Shown: positions 57,280 through 64,000 of the stretch, one piece after another
Layout: every line of letters begins with the position of its first letter
Numbering within the stretch: the first letter of the stretch is position 1
Assembly: GCF_012489685.1 (NCBI RefSeq)
Contig: NC_080042.1
Span: 61,551,633 to 61,615,632 of the forward strand
Reading direction: 5' to 3'
Length of the DNA stretch: 64,000 bases
Origin: Lotus japonicus
Lineage: Eukaryota > Streptophyta > Magnoliopsida > Fabales > Fabaceae
Translations under genes and position numbers: made by a program
Notes under the pieces: generated by a model
Told to the model about the DNA's origin: nothing
Database searches by the model: none
The model's input: the letters and a program-made list of their open reading frames with translations, nothing else

Positions 57280-58787
57280 TAGAAGAACTAAATATTGCCG
57301 GTAAAAAGAAAGCTAAATAGAAAATGAGTTACGGTGTGTAAAAAGTGAGTTTTGACTTTATAATCAAGAATTGTGTTTAATTTAACATTAAAATATTGAG
57401 ATATTCAAATAACAACATGTTTTTTTAGAAGAGTAGATTAATTAATTTTTTTCAGAGCCAATAACAATTATTTTTTGTCAAAGGATTATAAAGGGGCAAA
57501 AAGCCCAAAGGCACTGGGCCGATACAAAGGACTAGAGGACATATCCCCGGTTTACACTATTAAGAGGATAAACATAGAAACAACAGATACGGGTCCTAGT
57601 CAAAGGAAAACAGGGGAAGCTCTTAAAAACTCATAAAGTCCCTAATAACTACCCCACCCAATTCTTAACCGAATCTCATTCACATTGGGGGGGAACAAAC
57701 TTTAGTAGAAAAAACAGTTCCACTTGCTTCTACACAGGTACAACCAACAACCACGGTAGATTCCCAGGGGGTACTGTTTCCTCTGTAATCAAGAGCTCTC
57801 AAGACACTTCTTGGGCTAGCATGGCATCTCTCACCATAGCTCTCCTCATGGGTGGGGGAAGGCTGCAAAGATCTGCTATGTTGTGTGCTGTCTCGTTGAA
57901 AGATCACTGCTTTCAATACATTTTATTTTGGGCTCAAATATGTGGGGGCAATGTGATTTCAACACCACTGTAGTCTCCCGAAAAGGAAAAAAAATTGGTC
58001 AAACGTGTAATGTGTTATAGGTTTAAAATGTATGGGCTTGCTGAGGTCAAAGGTGGAATGGATCGTAACAAGCAAGTCTAAAAATCTGCATGGTAGGCTT
58101 AATTGAACTGTTGCCCACAAAAAAAGTTTAATTGAACTAAGCCCACATTGATCAATAAGAGAGCACTTCATATTTATTGTCTTTTTCTTTTCTTTTCGGC
58201 GTTAATCAATGTATACTGACAATTGATAATTGCGAGACTAATCTGATCTCCCGTTTCATTATCAACGCACTGCACTATGGAGTAGGAAGTTGGTCAATAA
58301 GTTTTTTTTTAAATATTAATAATACATGAGCAGATATATTGGAGAATTGGGCCAATTTTGCCGATATTTATACACCCAGTTTTTTTTTTTCTTTCCAAAA
58401 ACATATTGGGAATAAAGAGGCATGTTATAAGCTAAACAAATGAAATTCTATATGAAATTAAAGTGCTTTATAGGAAAGTTGTTTTGTTTCACCTAAATAC
58501 CTTTCTGCGCCTAATTGATTTTGCTAGAATCTGTATTTGCAAATAGATGTCAACAACTGTGTCAATTCCATTGGATGAGTTGCTTTACGGATTAGGATCC
58601 TTTGTATTTATTTTTCATTGTTATAAAGTATAAACTTTCTAAAAATAACAAATATAGTTCGTGAAATTAATTAACCCAAACTCCTTTACGTGCGGGTAGT
58701 GTTAGGGGTAGTTTGGGTAATTAATAAAGTTAGGATGGTGAGGGAAGTAAAAACTATGGTGTCAAAAGTAAATCTCTAATTACTTAT
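57280..58787. other. Intergenic, no supported gene
   Basis: 57470-57970 has LINE-like 3' end wording (CAAAAAGCCCAAAGGCACTG) and may be a worn retroelement. The rest is AT-rich. Confidence 0.4.
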
Positions 58788-60060
58788 GGTGCCCACTAGG
58801 GTGGACAACTTCTTTTTTGGTCCACCGGTGGTCCAATGTTAATTATCGTTAGATCTTGGAATCTAGGAATATTCCTTAGATGGATTGCTAGGATTGAAAG
58901 AGGATAAAAGGGTACAAATGTAATACTCTTTCTTTTTAAAATAAAATAAAAAATAATAATTTTTAAATTTTCTTTACCAAAACAAAAATAAATTTCCAGA
59001 TTTCATCCCATGTATCTCTCTCAACCCACTCTATCTTAAATCAAGAAACCCAATCGCTTTGTCGCTACATTTTTCCCCAAAAGACCCAATCTTTGAAACT
59101 GACTCTACCAGGTTTGATCTCTATGTTACGCTTTGTCTCCAACCCTCTCAACCACAAAGTTCTTATCTTTTTCTGTCTCGGTGATTAAACCTGCTTCTAT
59201 CTGTTTTGATGCTATTTAGGCAAAACATTGTCATCAAGTGCTGGTTTTATTGTGCTAGTGGAACATCATTTTTTATGCGATTGAAGCTTCGTTGACAAGG
59301 CCACCGTTGTTCCATGCCCTCAGAATGATGTCAAACAACGTCGCCGAATCCTTAACACTAACACTCTTCTCGATTGGGTTCACCATTGCCGCCAGGTGTG
59401 GCTTCAAAAGAAGAAAATGAAGGAGACCTATAAAGGGGTTTTGCGGACGAAGATGATGAGAGTGAGAAAAGAGGGAACTTGGAAGCGAAAGACATGGCAT
59501 TGGGAAGAATGGAGAGGAACTTGCGACCGCAGCAGAACCGGATGATGGAGTTGTAGAGGGGAACGGAGCCGTCGCAGACGCCGGGTACGAACTCCTCGAC
59601 GAGGGTCTCGACTTGCTGGTACGGCGGCCGACGATGAGGTGTTTGATGATGGTGAGGTAGGTAAGCTCGGTGTGGTTGTAGGAGCGGTGCTGAGCGGTCC
59701 ATCGAAAAAAAATGTCGAGGCGAGATCGAGGTCGGATACGGAGTTGAGAGGTTCAAGACTTGTTGGTTGGAAGGTTGAGGTGGTGATGGCCACACGGTGT
59801 TGGTTGCGATGGTTCCCGGTGCGGGTGTTCTGAGGTCGCCGGCGTGGAAAAAGGGTGGACCGTGAAGGTGGTGGTCATCGTGAAGGTGGATGCAGGGTAG
59901 GAGCACAGGAACCTGTTGAATGGATTGGGTTCTGATCTGCAACAGGGGAAGATGTGAAATTAGGGTTTAACTTTTTTTTTATATTTAATTATGATAAATT
60001 ACTTAAAAATCCTTGGTCCATGGGTGGACCAAAAATAAAATGTGCACCCTAGTGGGCACC
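58788..60060. mobile_element. Candidate Pack-MULE carrying a PPR gene fragment
   Basis: 1,273 bp. The left end GGTGCCCACTAGGGTG is the inverse of the right end CACCCTAGTGGGCACC, and the match continues through a TTTTGGTCCACC block. Flanks ATTACTTAT (58779-58787) and ATTAGTTAT (60061-60069) form a 9-bp duplication with one mismatch. The inside holds minus-strand sequence resembling a host PPR gene and no transposase. Confidence 0.65.
59358..59942 (-). pseudogene. Captured PPR-protein fragment
   Basis: The minus-strand frame contains VETLVEEFVPGVCDGSVPLY and NSIIRFCCGRKFL, which resemble the start of a mitochondrial-type pentatricopeptide repeat protein, just before its first PPR motifs. The frame upstream (rich in His, Pro, Ser) looks shifted relative to the likely original, and downstream similarity ends soon after. 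No full PPR array is present, so this is a fragment. The family call is from recalled motifs. Confidence 0.5.
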
Positions 60061-60069
60061 ATTAGTTAT

Positions 60070-63000
60070 AGGACTTTTTTGTCAACAATTATAGGACTTT
60101 ATACGGAACGAGTTTTGTTTCGGTCAGCCCACAAGATTAATGAGCCTAAGATTATCTGAGAAAACTCAACATTGATATTAGTGGACTTTATATTGGCCAG
60201 TTGAGATGATCAGAAGTGAGTTTCATCTCACCCAAACTACAGTTGAGCGGGCTTAAACCTATATGTTCATAATAAAATTATAAGATTTTCTTACAGGCAA
60301 CCCCATCTCGAAAGCCTTAATAAAGAATTCACCACCTTGAGTACGACATGCCTGTAAATACAGGTTGAATTGTCCATTTACATAAGCGTTACTCATTTTG
60401 GTATCTTATTGTTCTTCTATGACTTTAAGCTCTTTCTTAATGCTCTCATAAGTCATATTGACTTGAGTGTCAAAGTGTCTTAACAGGTGCTCAAGCTATG
60501 TCAATATCTCACCGTCGTGCCAGAAGATTTTCAAAACTTTGCACCACCGTAAAAGATCATGAGCATCCTGTAATTGAGATTTTGGAAGAATAGGTTGATG
60601 CTATTACCTTCATTGTTTTGGACAATTACATACTATTTACTTTTTGGTCGCTAATTACATGAATATTCCAAATTTATTTATTTTGAGTAGCGTGGTTTTT
60701 TGTAAGTCTGTAACAGCACCCCAAAAATGAACTCGGCCCAAGAATGGCAAAAAGATGATCATAGTTGCTTGCTTCGTATTTATCTCCAAAGATAGATCAG
60801 TCCATGACAGAGTAGTCTCATCTTATTTTTACTGTATGCACAAAATGAAGGCTACAATATTGAATAATTTGAATTGAACATTGATTTCTTTTACAAAAGC
60901 ATGGGACTTTTTTGATCTTTTAGATTTGATGCCTTGACTTTTGGACTTTTCACAACCAAAAACTGCTCTTTTTGGATTTAAAGCTAGGTATCCCCCACTC
61001 ACATGGTTTGTTTCATTAGCTATCACTCCTATTCAACTTGCTAGAGAAAATTCTGGGGGATGGTTGTGGATCAAAAGAGATGCCTTAGAAATTAGGAGGG
61101 ACCCAACACCCAAATTGATGATTAGGGTTTGTTGGTTAAACTTTTCCTCACATTTTAGACAACTTTACCATATCAAGACTTCTACAAATCAATACCTAAA
61201 AATTATGTTTACACAAACAAATTCATGGAACCTTTAGATCCTTCCTTGCAAAGCATGTGTCAATTCGTGTGGAAGCTTTTGTGTTGTAAAAAAACACCTT
61301 CGTTATCTTTATTCTTTCTATTGTGTGTGACATGTTACCACTTATGACTTCTTTTTGGTTACTTTTTGTTTGTTTTACTTTCCCAAAATGCTTGATGACA
61401 AAATTTAGTTAAAGATTTACTCGTGTAGTTTTTACTATTGTTCAATTATAATATAATTTGTGGACTGAAAATTTGGAAGTTCAGGAAATTACGAAATTAT
61501 TTTATAAATACTAAGATAGAGGTACTAAGATAGAGGGTAACTTAATTTTTAATTGGACATCACAGATAGTAAAATTTTCTCAAATGCTTTGTACTTAAAA
61601 ATATATGTTTTTTAACATTCTCTTCAATACATTTGACATGATTGATATATATTTTTTAAATCAACACATTTGTCTCACCGTTTAAAAATACATAAAAGAT
61701 TGTGTTACTCCCGTAAAAATAATCACACAAGTTCGAACCATGAGAAACTTATTTATTGTGAGCAATAGCTACCACTTTTCAAACGGATGAAAATACCTCA
61801 GTAAAAAAAAGATTGTGTTACTAGCATTCGTATACCTAGAAAAACATGGAAACTATATGCAATTTGGGTTTCCATGTCATGATTGAAGCAAAGCGAGTCT
61901 CATTTGTTGATGCACTCATGGGCGATCCTAAGCCCATACTTTTAGGGCTTTTGTCTTTCATGTGAGATGGTTGAAGGTGATGGAGAGGCACATGGAGACT
62001 AAAAGGTCATCTTCCCACAAAAGAGTACACATTACAACCAAAAAGATAAAGAGAAAAAGGATGAAAAGAAGAGAGAAAAAATTAAATTAAATTACAAAAA
62101 GAAAGGAAAAGAAAGGCAAAAAGCTAAAAACACCCCACGATCCTCTGTCCTACTAGCTAATGCTCTTCTTCAACACTCTCATTCAGGATCTTATTTATTT
62201 TTCCTCGTTGGGAAGAATAAAGGTATCAAACACTGCTGTCTCTGAGTTGGGTGTATCGGTATTGTTAATAGAGACATGGTGAAAGGGAGAGAAAGAAAAA
62301 AAATAAGATAATGGAGGAGAGGGATCATAATGTTAGTGTAAGGGCATAAAGGAACCAAGTAGACCAAAACCAACCATAGTAGGAAAAATCCAAGAAGAAA
62401 CCAACTTTTGTCAACACTAGTGACAAATTAATATTTCCAAGGGAATTCACTGGAATTCTATTGATGTGTATATCTGTCTCTTTCTATTTGACACATCTCT
62501 ATTAGGAGGAAGAAATCATTCCTAAACTTATCTAATTACAAGCCCCAAGTGTGCCGATCAAGATTCTTTTAGCTAAAAGAGGTTGGGAATTATGGGAGGA
62601 AATATTCACACTTGCAGAAGCACTTTCATAAATTTAACACTACAATTTTTACTGGAACAAAATTACAAATCCTATGACGAAATCGCAAATCCCCACAACT
62701 CAATTTAAGACCAGAATTATAAATCATTAAAAGGACATAACTACCAAGTCCAATATCTAAAGGGTTAGTCCTGTTGTGGTAAATTTCAACATACTCTTCA
62801 TATTTATAATGCTTTTCAAAAAAAAAATCTTCATATTTATAATAACTTTCTTTTTCAAACTATTGATGTGAGACTCGGATGAATACCCACGTTCTCAACT
62901 TCTTTATTCTTTATGCTACTTAATGTCCGACTTGGTTGAATACCAACTTTGATACAACAAAAACTTTATGTGATATTTTCATTTTTAAGTGCATGTTTCG

Positions 63001-63439
63001 AAAAGATAAAATTAATTATAGAGAAAACCTTTTAGCTTCAATATATTAGAATTGATTTTAAAGAAAAATAAGTTGATCTAAATGTGCTATAAATGTATCT
63101 CTGCACAAATATTAAATAGATAAATCCTCTAAATATTTAAAAAAAAAACAACATAATTTTACTTAACATTGTCATTTGACTTGAGAAGATGCTATTACTG
63201 TACGTGATTGCGTAGTTCTTATCATCATAGTCTTCTTAAACACCGGCCCTCACTAATGTTCGATGCCTCAAAGATGCATCATTTATATTTGCAAAGATTC
63301 TTCTGGATAAAAAGTTGAATCATGTGTGCTCATCACAGCTGCTCAATTCCTCACATCCTTATAATATCATTCCAAAAATACAAGGGAGATAGACAAGACA
63401 TTAACTTAATTCCCTTTTAGTTTTCTTAACCAATATTTT
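60070..63439. other. Long intergenic stretch, no gene seen
   Basis: AT-rich sequence with scattered short frames and no recognisable domain, RNA gene or clear repeat structure. Confidence 0.45.
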
Positions 63440-63578
63440 TTTATAGGCAAATGCTAGTGGTTAGTTGTTAGTAAGTTAGAAAATTCCTTCAAATTTCACT
63501 TACAGGGATTGAACCCTGAATTTTCCTCTCCCCAACCCTTATGTCTCCTAGCTCTTATCACTTGAGCTAACCCTTAGG
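63440..63578 (-). mobile_element. tRNA-derived SINE
   Basis: On the minus strand, TAGCTCAAGTGATAAGAGCT (63550-63569) is a good A box and AGGGTTCAATCCCT (63504-63517) a good B box, spaced as in tRNA-type Pol III promoters. The 3' side ends in CTATAAAAAAATATT just below 63445. It does not fold as a tRNA gene past the B box. Confidence 0.7.
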
Positions 63579-64000
63579 AACCTTAACGAATATATTGTAT
63601 TCTTCTTGTTCTTGCTTTTCATGCTATTGAAACCAACAATAACTACACTGTTTTCCAATTTCCAGCACTATTTAACATTGTCAAACAACAGTTTTCCAAT
63701 GTATTGTTTGGCAATGTTAAATATTGTATTAATGAACATTTAATATCATTTAACAACTGTTAATGAACAGAGTTAAAAAAATCTATTTTTATGTTTGTGA
63801 TTAAGGCAAACATATAATTATGATTCAATTAATATTTCCATGAACATTATCCTCTATATATCATTGTCATACTTCCTTGAAAAGAAAACTATGCCACTAT
63901 TTTATATCTAATTGATTAGACTTTAATGGATCAAAACCCTCAAAGTAGTGTGAAGATCATTTAGTTGCATCTATATGGAATCGGTAAATTAAATCAAGTA
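63579..64000. other. Window end, no feature seen
   Basis: AT-rich. A repeated word around ACAATGTTAAATA and GTTTTCCAAT occurs at 63650-63730. No gene. Confidence 0.4.

Noticed and set aside
63504..63569. tRNA gene on the minus strand
   Set aside because: A and B boxes are present but no acceptor stem or full cloverleaf can be drawn. A SINE explains them better.

Overview
The window reads as nuclear DNA of a eudicot, most likely a papilionoid legume. It is AT-rich, its genes have short introns with GT-AG borders, it contains a TIR-type NBS-LRR relic (a class absent from grasses), and it holds Ty1/copia, LINE, SINE, MULE and MITE debris. The species assignment is an inference from gene content. 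I saw no bacterial features, CRISPR array or rRNA.

Layout. 27-2904 (+) is a decayed TIR-NBS-LRR resistance gene. 3759-31950 (-) is a tandem cluster of four aldo-keto reductase (AKR) genes, here called A (3759-5395), B (6536-16595), C (24632-26371) and D (30451-31950). Each reconstructs to an open reading frame of 318-322 residues with the tetrad Asp51/Tyr56/Lys86/His119. A 7.93-kb Mutator-like element (MULE, 8347-16276) sits at the exon 1/intron 1 junction of gene B. A nested pile of LTR retrotransposon remnants (16987-23779) separates B from C. Small transposons fill 26372-34876. 35331-39590 holds a 5'-truncated LINE, a second LINE fragment and a decayed MuDR-type transposase. 39891-45490 holds a solo LTR and a complete gag-only LTR element of the same family in opposite orientation. 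48400-50586 (-) is a CASP-like membrane protein gene with a 649-bp fold-back element in intron 1. 50733-64000 is mostly repeats, including a candidate Pack-MULE carrying a PPR gene fragment (58788-60060).

The most interesting object is the MULE at 8347-16276. It has matching terminal inverted repeats and a perfect 9-bp target duplication. It carries a five-exon, fully open gene that fuses a FAR1-like MULE transposase to an OTU-type cysteine protease domain. It also carries a fragment resembling the HROB OB-fold protein and, on the opposite strand, a plant mobile domain gene with one stop codon. Its subterminal and promoter regions contain at least nine 17-bp dyads of the form CGG-N11-CCG. A 263-bp MITE 18 kb away (34614-34876) has the same termini, a 9-bp target duplication and four CGG-N11-CCG dyads with different cores. 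The pair looks like an autonomous element and its non-autonomous partner, with conserved half-site spacing that may mark transposase binding sites.

The four AKR genes share exon sizes (317, 244-247, 180 and 225 nt), which shows tandem duplication. Gene D has precisely lost the third intron. Gene B may still be spliced across the MULE, because the target duplication restores the GT of the splice donor.
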